Assembly (NCBI GenBank): GCA_037903475.1
Contig: JBAJFG010000280.1
Coordinates: 1,302,001-1,366,000 of the forward strand
DNA: 64,000 nucleotides
Reading direction: 5' to 3'
Origin: Ancylostoma caninum
Lineage: Eukaryota; Nematoda; Chromadorea; Rhabditida; Ancylostomatidae
In this document: one piece after another, positions 48,806-60,900 of the stretch
Layout: every line of letters begins with the position of its first letter
Numbering within the stretch: the stretch's first letter is position 1
Made by a program: the position numbers and the translations under genes
The notes under the pieces: generated by a model
What the model was told of the DNA's origin: nothing
Seen by the model: only the letters and a program-made list of their open reading frames with translations
Databases searched by the model: none

Positions 48806-51800
48806 TCACAAGTAGGGATTTACTTCACCAGCTAATTTCGCGCGCATAATTTTTCCAGAAGGCGTCTTTGGTATTTCGTCAATGATTTCGACAGCACACA
48901 AATGCTTGTACGAAATGAATTTCTCTGAAAAAAAAAAAACTCCGTTTACCGATACGTAAGGTCATATTTAGACTATTCACAAGAACCTTTTACAAATTCT
49001 TTTACATCATCCTTGTCAACGTCGCCAACAACGAACGCCTTCGGGCGATGACCATCACTTCCATACTTTACACCAACAACTGCACAATCTTTTACACCAT
49101 CGACGTTGCATTTGATAGCTTCTTCTATCTCGTATGGGTTCACCTGAAATGGAAAATAGAGTGGAAAATATCAGGGTGTCGGAGAAGTTTCTGCCAGTTT
49201 TTGTGACTGTAGGTGTGACGGTAGGGTCTGACGCGCCGCATAGCAACTGCGGTACGGCAAGTCATGGGAGGATTGTAATCGTGGTTGACGGTCAAGTTAA
49301 GGTGAGTGAGCGTGAATGGTGCGAATTCGCGCAATTGAGGGCGCAATGCAGTGCAGGTGCGCCAGGATCGCCACACAGTGCTTCCGCTAAAGGGTGATCG
49401 TAGTCATCTTTTTTCCATCTTAATTGATGGTTTAACGACTACAACGCTACCTGCTCGTGAGTCTTTTGCAGAAAAAAGAAGATTTGAAAGAAAAAGAACG
49501 AGAATATAATTATAACACCTGCCATCCGCGCACTTTAATCATCTCCTTTGCTCTGCCAACAATGTAGACGAATCCTTCTCCGTCGATCCGAGCCAGGTCG
49601 CCAGTTTCCAGCCAAGCATGTGGATAGATAATGAAATGAGAAAAATAAAATGAAATACCAAAAATAGCTGAAACATCCAAAAGATATCATTCTCGCCTTG
49701 GTGGGATTACTTCACTCACCGTATTGCTGTGCCCCGCATCACAGCTTCTATGTGCAAAGACCGATACAAGCACAGAAAGTTTCAAGCTCGAACAGATTTA
49801 GAAATATTTGAAAGCAGTACTTACTCTTTTAAACCTAAATATCCTTCCATCATGGACGGCGATCGTACCACCAGCTCTCCAACTTCGCCAACATTCAGAC
49901 ACTCTTTGTCTTCGCCAACCACCTGTAACTACCATTGTTCAATTAGGTGCCAGATGCTGATGCTAACGATAAGGATCGACTTTCTGAATCCTGATTTCAA
50001 TTAAAGACTCGGTTTTCAAATTATGGATCCATCAGAATCTGAGGAAGGATATGCATCTGCTCGTGAGCTCTGGGTTGGTATTCAACGTTGGAAATGGCAC
50101 ACGGCCAAATTACCGCGACATCTCTATTCAAGGATTTTGAGGAGGCGACTATTGATCCACAGTTAGTAGCGGTATCGCAACTAAATTCGCTGTAATGCCG
50201 ATATTTCTTGTCATATCCGAGCAATAGGTCCTCCAAGCACCGCATGATGATGCACATACGAGAGCCTGGATTTTGAAGCCGACAAAGAGGCAAGAAAGGG
50301 AGAAGCAGTTACAGGACCACAGTATCACGGGAATCCAAATACTCACTGTGGTCCTGAGACGATATCACTACTTCCCCAACTGCCAGCGAGTTCGGTGGGT
50401 GAAAGCATCCACCACTTACTTTGCTAGGTAGTGTTGCATGTATTGTAACAATGTCTGTTAGGATCTGATGTTAGCCATGCGCCGAAAGCTTATCATGTAA
50501 ATGGGCTCACATACTGTGCTGAATACGAGATATTCGTCGTGTTTCATTTGTTTGCAAAAGCGAAAAGTGTAATAAAACAGGTCCGGCAGTCTTTTTTGGG
50601 GTCCTTGTCATGTCTCCTCATGAGGTTATTCATGACATTACATAAAAGATCTCATGTTAGTATTGAAATGTAACTCACAGCCGCTTCCACTCCAGGCATA
50701 GGCCGTCCAACCGATGAAAGACGTGTATTTCCTGTGGGAGTGGCGAACAGCAGCATACCAGCTTCCGTCATGCCAAACACTAAAAATCGCCTCTTGCTTC
50801 CAGAGCTGCACAACTAGCAAAAAGACGACCTACATTGAACGACATCCTGAATATCGGGAAGGCGTTCCTTGAGTGAGCGGATTTGACTCTCCTCACACAT
50901 TGCCGCACCGACGAACACAAGCCTGGAAAGAAAATAGAGCAATACAGTAATATAACTGTAGTCAATGACTTCGTACCGTAACTTGCTGAGGTCAAACGAT
51001 TCAACCAATGGATGTTTTACAAGAAAGTCCAGCACAGGTGGAACGATGTTTATAATAGTGATCTGAACCAGTTATGATATTGCTATGGAAAACGAATGAA
51101 ATGAATGAATGAATGAATGAATGAATGAATGAATGAATGAATGAATGAATGAATGAATGAATGAATGAATGAATGAATGAATGAATGAATGAATGAATGA
51201 ATGAATGAATGAATGAATGAATGAATGAATGAATGAATGAATGAATGGTCATTAGCGAGTGAATCGCGTGGAAACATGAAGGAAACAAGCAAATAAGCAA
51301 ATAATCCATCAAATATATAAATTGGTAGGCAGATTAATATGAAATGAAGAAGTGAACAGGGACGGAAAAGCGATACCACCTTGTATTCCTGCAAAATTCG
51401 AAGAAATCCATACTGGTTCCACTTTCTATTGATCACAACTGTAACACCTTCAACCAGCATACAGAATACGGTAATAAGGCCGCCAGCGTGAAAATAAGGT
51501 AGCACGCCGTGCACTCGATTGCCACCCAACAATGATGGGATCGGATATTTTGAGGGTGACAGTGTCGTCGACCTGAATTGACGTTTCGAAATTCAAAGAA
51601 ATAAGATTTAACTGAGGGATCAATAGATCAATTCTGACTCACATGACCTGACAGAGAGGAGCCAGCAGGGTACGGTGGCTATGACGTATCGCCTTCGGCG
51701 GGCCAGTGGTACCAGATGAGAAGAATATGAAAGCCTGAATCCTTGGGATCACATCCAGATAATGTGGTGTAGCTGATGTTCAACGTCACATACGGTCTCG

Positions 51801-52733
51801 TCGCCATGGAGATCTGTCTCGATTTTTGGCGGAACAGGCTCATTCTCTTGAAGACCACGTAATTTCTCGAGAGGTACAATGGAAATTTTCTTAGATGCCG
51901 GTCGTTCCAGTAGCTCTTTTATCTTTGGCTCGTACTCTGGTTCGATTACTATGTATTCGACTGCACATACGATCAAGTACTTCTCGATTTCAACTGAAAG
52001 CAACGAATTTTATAGGTGTGTGGTGATATCAACCGCTAAGCGGATCCAACGCGTGCGGCTGCGACGCGGCTGCGGAGCGGCCGATATATTACGGTAGCTC
52101 GGAAGCTTTTACAGTCACCTATCGTTGTTACCTTTGTGAAACATATTTGTTCCAGAACTCGCTTGCGACCAAAGGAAAGCTAGGATCTTCCAAGGCTAAT
52201 TTTGCGAATGTGTGCAAAATATGCGTATTGATTGGGTATTTTATCAATCTAACGTGAAATTCTCACAAAGTGTTGATGCAGGATTCATCGGTACGATTAT
52301 TGCTCCTAGGTCGATTGCTGCCATGCACATTAGGATGAAATCAATGGAATTGCCACAATGCGTAGCGACGACCGTACCCTAAATGCCTAGACACTACATA
52401 TGTATGACGTAAAACAGCACAAATTATCAAGAACAAGAAAGCGATTACCTTTTCAATACCCCTTTGGTGTAAGTGATAACGGACTTGATCCAGAATATTG
52501 TCTAGGTGAAAGAACGCCAATCTTTCCTTGGTCTCTGGATCGATCTAGAGTTTGTTTGCGTTACTGTGGCGTATTGTAGCATGCGGTAATCAAGAAATGC
52601 TTATTGATACAAAGCAACTTTTTACCAAGGCCAATCTTGCTCCGTATTTCCTTGCGAATTCCAGAAAAGCACGGGTAAATGACTTTTCAGCAGATGGGAA
52701 ACAGATAAGTGGCACGTCCGAGGTGGTTGTCAT
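48806..52733 (-). CDS. 4-coumarate-CoA-ligase-like acyl-CoA synthetase
   Basis: ANL-superfamily enzyme expected to activate a carboxylate as acyl-AMP and transfer it to CoA; the substrate is unknown. Exons (minus): 52733-52626, 52544-52449, 52378-52267, 51993-51794, 51734-51643, 51572-51380, 51062-50977, 50922-50834, 50779-50679, 49922-49825, about 49620-49519, 49143-48987, 48924-48806. The joined parts give about 517 residues; the family has about 540. P-loop [16 protein letters not shown] lies near 178-193, FHAGG in exon 6, FGMTEAG in exon 9, [20 protein letters not shown] (hinge region) in exon 11 and the catalytic-lysine motif [13 protein letters not shown] near the end. The start follows TTCCGCAG by one base. 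Problem: between exons 10 and 11 I found no AG acceptor in the needed frame, and about nine expected residues are missing. The gene is therefore either damaged, mis-assembled or has an exon I could not place. The C-terminus (VNPYL) has no peroxisomal SKL signal. Confidence 0.8.
51093..51248. repeat. AATG tetranucleotide microsatellite
   Basis: About 38 tandem AATG units inside ligase intron 6 (51063-51379). Read on the gene's strand it gives a spurious Ser-Phe-Ile-His frame directly after exon 6. Confidence 0.98.
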
Positions 52734-52736
52734 ACT

Positions 52737-55053
52737 GCGGAAATTCACTGAAAATACAGAATTTCGACAGAAACTTGCAAATGTTCACAAATTTTCGATG
52801 AAAGTGGGAAAGAGAAGGGGTTCCCGAGGATTTCTTCAATAATGGCGAGGAAAATTAGCCACAATACTGTCCGCTTGGGCAACAATGGAGGCTCATTAAC
52901 GGTGGCCGTTCGGGACCATATCGAGACCTCAGAAATTTTTCTGGGAGACCTTGCGGCTGGAGAACGGGCAGAGTTAGTTACATAAAGTTGTAAAGTTACT
53001 TGTAAGTTGGTATAAACCCATTCTTCCCGTTCTCTCAGGGTCCCTGACAAATTCGTTCTCCTTGGATTAAGCTGGTCAGCCAAGCCTTGATTGCGTTAGA
53101 GGGGGCAACTCGATTTCTGGGCAAGGGACACAGATTTCGAGGATTTTATAACCTTTGTTGGGAGTAGAGCGTTCTGAAGATATATCACGCTTGGGACTAT
53201 CTTTTTGTTCGAGTTCGATTAAGATTTTATTGGTGCATGTTGGATGTAAACCCTAGTAGCTCAGAGATGACTGATGGAGTGACTTTGTCTGCAGTTACGA
53301 CTTCAACATGGTATCGGCCAACTGATCTAATTGATACACTTTTTTGATATGTATGTGGTGTGATTCCCTCCATTTCAAAGGTTTCCTACTGGCGTTTAAG
53401 TGAAATCTTCTTCCACACGCATGTATCCTGCGCAAAGTCTCTTCATCGGCCCTTTATACGAGACCATAGATGTTTGGACAAATAAACAAATGAGTGAGTA
53501 AGTAGATAATTAAATGAATAAAAATGCTAGTTATCCTATGAGAAATATTGGAACAAGAATGGAGACTAAAAACCCGTGCACAATTTCTTGACAATCACTA
53601 TGAAAATTTGGATTGTTCCAGAGATTTCGCTGCGAGTTCGGCCATTCATCTCGCTCCCTCGCTCCGTCAGTGCACGTATCTGCGTTTGTGCGTGCGCGAA
53701 ATTGCGTCAAACGCATGAAATTTCCATAGTTGAGCCTATCGTCGCTCTCACTCGTGACTCTGTCGAATTCCTCTCTACTCACGAGTTGGACGTGAGCCAA
53801 GTTTAAAGGCCGCAGTGGCAGATTTCACTGCTCCTCAGTATTTGGCTCATGTCCAACAGGCGGCGGGGTGCCTGGCTCAGCCAGAAAAGGGTCGTTGCGA
53901 ATGATGCCCTGTGGCTCTACAGGTGTTACGATGCTGACAACTACACCGGCTCACATAGAAGGATGTGACTATATCGTGCTTCGACTACTTTTACTAATTA
54001 ACAACTGTGAATTACCGCTACGGAGCATTCAAAATAAAACTGTCGTCTAAAGGGCCCATTCGAAAGGAAAAGGTTCGGAGAATTTTAGTAAACCAAAGGG
54101 AATTAGTAAGCTTCTTAATCGTGACCAAGTACGACGTCTAGAATCTCCTATAAAATTGTGCAGCGCGGTTATTCCACGGGCTGAACACGAGGATTAGGTC
54201 TTCAAGTGGACGAAAGTAACGTCATTTGACAAAATGGACACCAATTCCGCGATCAGCACAACAAGTAGCCTTCTACGGGAAAATTTTGAAAGGTTTTAAG
54301 AATTACAGTTTAAGAATTTCACCCCTCTGCGCGAGCCTCCCTGGCTGTCACTTAGCGGCGGCGCGCTCGGCGGGGCAGCGTCGGCCACGCCCCTTTCTTG
54401 GCTGGGCTCAAACGCGCGCCCTACGTCCAGCACGACAAGGAGCAGGATCGTAAGATTGTGCGTAAAGCAAAACAATGGTTCTGCACCTGCAACAGAGGCT
54501 TTGACTATGCATGAGAATGGTGATAAACAGTAGTCTTTGGACAAACAGAACGCTGTAGTTGGACGATTTTATTTCAAAAGCTGCGATTTTCGATTATTTC
54601 CAGGCTCGCAAAAATGAGGAGGTGCTCTGTTTTTGTGGGATAAAGACTGTCCCCTCATCGTTCACGAAATCAAATGATCTTTTGAGGGACTTGACAAGAG
54701 AGAACTTCTGCCAGTCGATCCACGGGAGTCCAAGAAAAAATTTGGATTTGTTCCCAATTTCTCGGCTCATCCGTGATCATCCATCCAACTCCATGAATCT
54801 GTTTGATCTGTTTTGGAGTGCAAACTAACACTTGTGAAGTCCTAGATTCCCCGTGAATGACCCTAATTGGTGGGCGGAGTCGGGCAATTAACGAGCTTTT
54901 GTAATATTTGGTGACAACAGGAAAAGTGTAAATCGAGAGGAGTACGATTTAATGTGGAGCGTTGTTCAGCATCAGTATCATATTGTTTTTTGTCCAGTAT
55001 CATATGAATTTCCAATTTCAAGAAATTCTTCCTCCTTCCTCCTTCGAGAGTTA
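52737..55053. other. No gene recognised
   Basis: About 2.3 kb between the ligase start and the inverted-repeat element. A GC-rich patch at about 54330-54440 contains GGCGGCGCGCTCGGCGGGGC. No spliced coding structure was found. Confidence 0.45.
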
Positions 55054-55740
55054 CAGTCGGGTCCGGCATCCACTGCAAATGAGCGCCGGCGGGCGCCGGC
55101 CGCCGCCATCCTCCGGCGCCCCGGTATTAATGAGCTATAAATCACTCGAGCTTGGGAGAAAACGAAGAAAAATACAATTTTAGTTCATAGTAGACAGAGT
55201 GCAGTGGATATGTTAAGGCTATAAAGCAGGGGACCATTTTCACAACTTTCACGTTTTTTCATTTTTGTGATTTTCATGGGGAAAGATTTCTGAATACACA
55301 ATAAGCGAAGCCAACTCTTCCATTTTCTGCTATAGTACACTGCTTCGCGAATACAAAAATGGCCGTTATTCTTCTAGAGATGGAGACAGTACTTCAGTTA
55401 TCCCATCTGAATAATAAAGCTCATCCAATTCGGGATCCTCAGAAATAATTGAAATCCGTATAAATTGTTCCATATCCATTGCGAAGTAGTTCTACCGCTG
55501 TCATTTATCTTTCGTGGAGCAGTCCTTTACGGCGGAGTTACTCTCTCCCGGTTTCCCTCAACTCTGAAAAAGTGGTTTTTCACTATTACTTACACTATTA
55601 CTATTACTTACACTTACACTTATCGTAGTTTATCTTCGAAATTTATGCAAAACGTTGCCGGATGCCTTCCTGGACTACCCGAAGGAGATCACGGGGGACG
55701 TTCCAAGCAGTGAACCCCAAACACTGCGATACTTAACTCT

Positions 55741-55815
55741 GGATCTCCAACGGAGTGGAACCAGCGATAGGGACAGATTGCAATCTGCCACTCAAACCAC
55801 TGAGCCATCCGGGCT
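55741..55815 (-). repeat. tRNA-like segment (SINE or pseudo-tRNA)
   Basis: On the minus strand it starts GCCCGGATGGCTCAGTGGTT, a good internal promoter A-box context, and later has GGTTCCACTCC, a B-box-like block. A TTGCAAT loop between CAGA-type arms could mimic an anticodon arm (GCA). The arms do not close into a full cloverleaf, so it is not called a functional tRNA. Confidence 0.45.
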
Positions 55816-55888
55816 ACTTTTTATGTTGGAGTTTGTTAGATAACTGCAGCAGTCGTAGGCAGCATACTATATGTATTTGCAAAACCGG

Positions 55889-55961
55889 GGCGCAGTGCAG
55901 GATTCGATCCCCTGACCACCACAACGTCGATCATTCGCTCAACCCACTGAGCTATGCGCGC
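55889..55961 (-). repeat. tRNA-like segment (SINE or pseudo-tRNA)
   Basis: Minus strand: GCGCGCATAGCTCAGTGGGT resembles a tRNA 5' end with an A box, and GGGGATCGAATCC resembles the T arm and B box. The anticodon region does not form a clean stem. It lies inside the TA-flanked element. Confidence 0.45.
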
Positions 55962-56260
55962 ACGCGATGCAGCAAACAAGTAGTGTCCAATCTTACTTAC
56001 ACTTACACTTATCGTAGTTTATCTTAGAAATTTAGGTGAAAAGGGAGTGGGGTGGGGCCACTCCTGTGAAGTCTAAGCCTAAGCCTTAAACCCATTCTTA
56101 AGCATAGGGTTAGGCTTATCTACCCTGTCTACTATGGACTAAAATTGTATTTTTCTTCGCTTTCTCCCAAGCTCGAGTGATTTATAGCTCATTAATACCG
56201 GAGGATGGCGGCGGCCGGCGTCCGCCGGCGCCCATTTGCAGTGGCTGCCGGACCGGACTG

Positions 56261-57950
56261 TATGTATTGTAAAAGTCCCGGAAGCCCTCACAAATCCCTT
56301 AAAAATTTCCATAACGCTTCAAAAGCAGTGTGTCACCTCGTTTTCGTTTCAGGTTTTGACGGACCCCAGATCTTTTCAGTGCGCTGAGTCTGAAGGTACC
56401 CATAGAATTTTACAAAACGGTCTGTAAGCTCGTTTTTTAGACGTTTTTCGGGATGGAGTTTGCAACAGTTCGTGAACTACACTTTTGGACCCTCCGTAAA
56501 CGGGGTTTCCGTCACCATCATGGGTTTTGACGTACATACATCGTTTTAATCAGCGTGACGAGGACAAGAATAATGAATGTTTACCTTTCTCCCTTCCATA
56601 TGGCTTTGCAACTCGAAGTTCACTTATTAATTTATTTAATTACTTGTTTGCTTATTTACTTACTCATTTATTCCCTTGTACATGTCACAAAGGCCACCAA
56701 AAACATACTAGTCAATAATTAAATGGCTAAACTCGAAAGAAATGAAGTAAAAAGTCGAAAGATTCCCTTCATACCTTCTTTGTAGGCCGATATGATGACA
56801 ACGTTTGCATGTTCAGTTCAGGCAGCGCCAATTCTCGTGTGAATAATTAGTTTTTCCCTAGTTTGTTTTTCTTTTTTGTTCTTTTGTCGGAGGTGTTCCA
56901 TAGGTATTCGTTCAGGTCGATAATCTTACAGGTGACCCCAAACCAGTGCGACATTCATGTACATCTCACTAAATAGTTTTTTGTATCTCTCTTATTTTTT
57001 GCTCTCTTTCGTAGGAACCTGGTCACCCACCTGTGATTTTTTGCTCTCCATGTAGATTTTTGGTCGCATTGTTCGCTGTAGTTCTCGCTCTAACCTTTCA
57101 CCCGCCGACATGATCGCTTTAGCCTTTTGCGATCGAGGCGGTGCTGCTTTAATGAGCTGTAGAGCTATAGGGTTTATAAGCTTAAATCGTCTGGTCGACA
57201 GCACTTTGACGGCTGTCTGGTCACTTGGAAAAAAAGCTCTGCACTCTTGAACCGTTTTTCCCCATCCTGCTAACATGCTTATCATATTTATTTGCATATT
57301 TTCATGGGAAAATAATGAAATAGAGAAAGAAAACAACAAGAAGGTGTCTGTTACTACTGGAGCAGAATACGAGGTGGCTAACAACTTTGTTGGTCTTGAA
57401 CTTTGGAAATAACCTCCTACAGAGCGCTGAAATGAATATAGCTGAACTTGAGATAATTTTTCTAAAATATATGTATACATATATTATATTATGAATATTA
57501 TTATGTTTCTTAATATATAATAGAGGTGCAAGAGATGACTGGAAATGACAAAATCATAAGAATCAGCCTATCAATTTATTCGAAATTCCAAAATTCGATC
57601 TCAAATAAGTCTATAGTTCGGATGTTTGAAAAAGAAAAAAGGGTTCTTGAACGTTTGAATACTCCGGATCTAGTCCTGGACGGAAAATAATCCTGAACGA
57701 AAAATAATTAAATTGAGTTATTTGATTTCTATTCTGCTCTAAGTACAATGTGTGCAATATAATGTAACATATCATTATTGGCTTTCATTTCAGAATCTTT
57801 GAATCCTCCTCTTGGGACAAATAGATCGTAGTATTTTTACGGTAATTGAAAGTGCAATCCGTTGAATTCGTTTACCGCATTGCCAAAAAATAAAACATAC
57901 CTTAGAAATATTTTAAACTTTTTTTTCTATAACTTCAGACATTTTTAGGC
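56261..57950. other. Intergenic before the astacin gene
   Basis: Contains a partial copy (about 56318-56520) of the dispersed family seen at 43.8 kb. A 162-codon minus-strand open frame (57480-56992), lysine-rich toward its end, has no splice context or recognised domain and is not called as a gene. Confidence 0.45.
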
Positions 57951-60900
57951 ATGCTGGGCCTCAGGTTTCACCCCATCTGCCTTTTCCTTTTCACTCTCGC
58001 CTATGGCGTGGCCAGTCTTTCACCGGAAGCAAGGAGCGCCTTGATGAAGGTACGAACACTTTGACGAATAGTCGTGCAGCAGTATCAGGAACTAAAGGAT
58101 TATTTTAGAAAAGTGCAAAGTGCTGAAGCATAAAAGCCACTATACGATTAGGTACAGCCGGTTTTTACGTGTTTTGGGGCCATAAATTTTGTTCATAATT
58201 ATTTTTGAATTACTAACTCGATTTGGGAAGAATCCTGGCTTTTTTCATTAGCATGGTTTGCCTCGACTGCGGAATACAAGAGCAACTCGCCTTCTCCCTT
58301 CCCTCTCCCAGCTCCCACCCCCCCCCCCCCTCTCTTGCCGTTCTGAATATGGATGCAAACAGCTCGACATGCACAATTTCATTCCTAAATCGAGGTCCCT
58401 GAGATTGGATTCGCTATCGTCTTAGCCCACTCACTTTATACGCACTGTGGTTGCAGTCCCCAAGAGCCTCAGACACTCGATAAGCAGGTAAAGAAAACAG
58501 CAGGCGTTCTTGGGCTCCTACCATTTTTTTCCGAGGTGAAAAACAATTTGAATGCGGTCAAGGAAATCCCAGCAAACTTTATACTGATGGGATGACGGAA
58601 GCAGAAGAAGGAGCTGCAGCTACGAAACCTTAGGCCCTAGTGATATTCTGGCCTTCTTGGACTGCGGCTACGTAAATTCTTTACTAATAATGAGAAGAAC
58701 TGTGAACATAATAGGGCACAGATAGCGAGAGGCACTCTGTTGTCCCCCCTGTTGACCTGCAGTCACACTACCAACCGATTTCCACCTCTAAACTGAGATG
58801 TATGAGTTTTCAGAGTCTCGGCGGCACAAGTCTAGAGGATCGTCGAGCTAGACTACGTAATCTCGGCGCACTGTTCTTCGGGAACAGGACAGCAGGAACG
58901 ACTCCGACGGCTAGAGTTGATTCGCCCATAGCACAGGTACTATCCTTCAATTTTTACATTCAGTTGGTTTTCTAGGATATTTTAGTGCTGCTTAATTGTT
59001 CATTATCAGCATTGGAACAAAATGGTACTTTAGGGAGTTCAACAGGCTTTGGATCCTGTGGGAGAACTCAACATAGAAGACATCAACCAGCAAGAAGGCA
59101 TTTCTGAGTATCTTTTCCAGGGTGACATTGACTTGACTGAGTAAGTTGTGCATTTTTTGGTCAACTATCCCTATGATTGCATTACTATAGAAATTTATGG
59201 AAGAAATTACTTGGACAGCCTGTTTAAAAGTGTTGAAGTGTAGTTGAGCCTCACAAAAATTATATTAGCAGTGATAAGGGCAATATTGAATGCGTGCGAC
59301 TAACGCGCGTGCGCCTATATGATGAAGAATAGGGCCCAGTCGCATCGTGGCCGCATCCAGACGCACGCGTTTACGGCGTCGCGGCGGCCGCGCGTTCTTT
59401 TCATTGAGGATGTACATGCCCTGCTGATCGGTCTTCCGGAAGATCCCTCGGGAATGGATGCGGGCGTCTGACGCGTGACTGACGCACGCAACTGGTATGA
59501 ATTTTCCTATATCCCTAAACTCAGACAATTTCGGGGGCAATTCCCATTCCGAACGAGTGGGGGGCGAGTCAAAACGAGCGTTTAGGTGTTTTTGCCAGAG
59601 AATTTGACGCATTCAGGCCGCTGTAGGACGGCTGAAGACGGGGCTTGCATTCCTTTCCGCAGAGTACTGAGCGCGTTCTGTACCGTGACAACCTCTGGCA
59701 GCTTGGTTACTGCTTGCGCACAGTTTTGCACGGATGAGCGCCAGGTTCGACGCCATTTTAGATCCACAGTGATTCACCGGTGCATAAAAACTATTTAAAT
59801 GCGCAAATTCTCATCAGAAATACGAAAAGGTGGCTGTTTGCAAGGTCCATCCATGTTTTCGTAGTGCTACCTTCTTTATCGATGGATTCGAACCAACCTT
59901 CCATTATGAATGATTGAGAGTCCGCTGCTTTATCCACTAGGCCATCCATGCTGCTGATCTCTTCCATACCGGTGTGCCTTCATCCTTTATCAGGTGCGTG
60001 ACCACCAACCATTCCGACCGGGCCATTTCCTTATTGAGCCGAAATATGTAGTCGTTCAGGCCGCTTTTTGGAGATATTTGCCGGTGGTCAGTGGCTGCTA
60101 AAAGCGGGCCGATGCCCGACACTCTTCACATAGCGGGCGGAACCCCGACGGTGGTGCTTTAGCCCGAATGACTCTGCGTTCAGCCCGCGATTCGCCCGAC
60201 AGCGCGTTTGGCCCGCAACATGCGTGGTTCTGCCCGCTTTTTGCCCGCTGTTGGTCCTCGTTCAAACGTTTCGTCGGGGATTTGCCGGCGGTTGGAACGG
60301 GGTTTGCCCCCGAAATTGTCTGCGAAGATAGGCCTCCCAACAACAGTACGCCAACCACAACCTCCTGAGTGCTCGAAGTTAGCTCCATTACCTTTATGTC
60401 CCCCCGCACCCCCTCCACTCCCTTATAGGGTATTTCGCCTGTTTCCAAGAACTCGATCTAATCAAAAACAGGTGAGCCAATATAGCTCACGTAGTTCTTG
60501 CCAGCAGATATCAAAACACCACCACTTGCGACCTCAAGCTGCTCTTTCTCCTATCGTAGTGAGGATCTTGACCAACTTTGTCACTGCCCCTTGGAATTGA
60601 CTATATAAACTAGTAGTCAGCAAATAAGAACCAAAGAGATACCAGTAAAGCCACAATTTACAGAGAACAACTGAAGCAGCTTGAAGGAAGTGCACCCATG
60701 AACGCCAGGGCTAAACGTCAAGTGGCCGCATTTGCACTCCTTTGGCCGAATAACCAAGTCTTTTACTATTTCGATTCTAGCATAAGTATGTTTGTAGGTT
60801 TCGATTTTCTATAATGTGCTGCACTAATACGTTTATGTACTACAAATGTAATACTAGTAGTTTAATACTTATGCTCATCTCGGATGAGAAAAACTTACAG

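Larger units (their letters stand above)
55054..56260. mobile_element. TA-flanked element with ~140-bp terminal inverted repeats
   Basis: 1207 bp. The left end CAGTCGGGTCCGGC and the inverse of the right end CAGTCCGGTCCGGC are directly flanked by TA. The inverted repeats extend about 140 bp inward through a GC-rich part (GCGCCGGCGG) and the AT part TTAATGAGCTATAAATCACT. The interior has no transposase. It holds a duplicated tract, CTTACACTTACACTTATCGT, at about 55605 and 55992, and two tRNA-like segments between. CAGT ends and TA duplication suggest a Tc1/mariner-type non-autonomous element, possibly with SINE insertions. Confidence 0.75.

Noticed and set aside
51001..51532. Ser-Phe-Ile-His repeat protein fused to a ligase segment
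   Set aside because: The ligase part is exon 6, which ends at a GTGGTATC donor at 51380. The repeat is the AATG microsatellite in the intron.
56992..57480. 162-codon minus-strand open frame
   Set aside because: No recognised domain, no splice or leader acceptor, and composition unlike the supported exons. Possibly chance or an old repeat.
58457..58491. Additional astacin exon between exons 1 and 2
   Set aside because: It has splice-like ends, but the required frame hits a stop, and exon 1 joins exon 2 in phase without it.
59881..59949. Functional tRNA with a CTC anticodon
   Set aside because: The anticodon stem does not close and the variable region is abnormal; kept only as a tRNA-like repeat.
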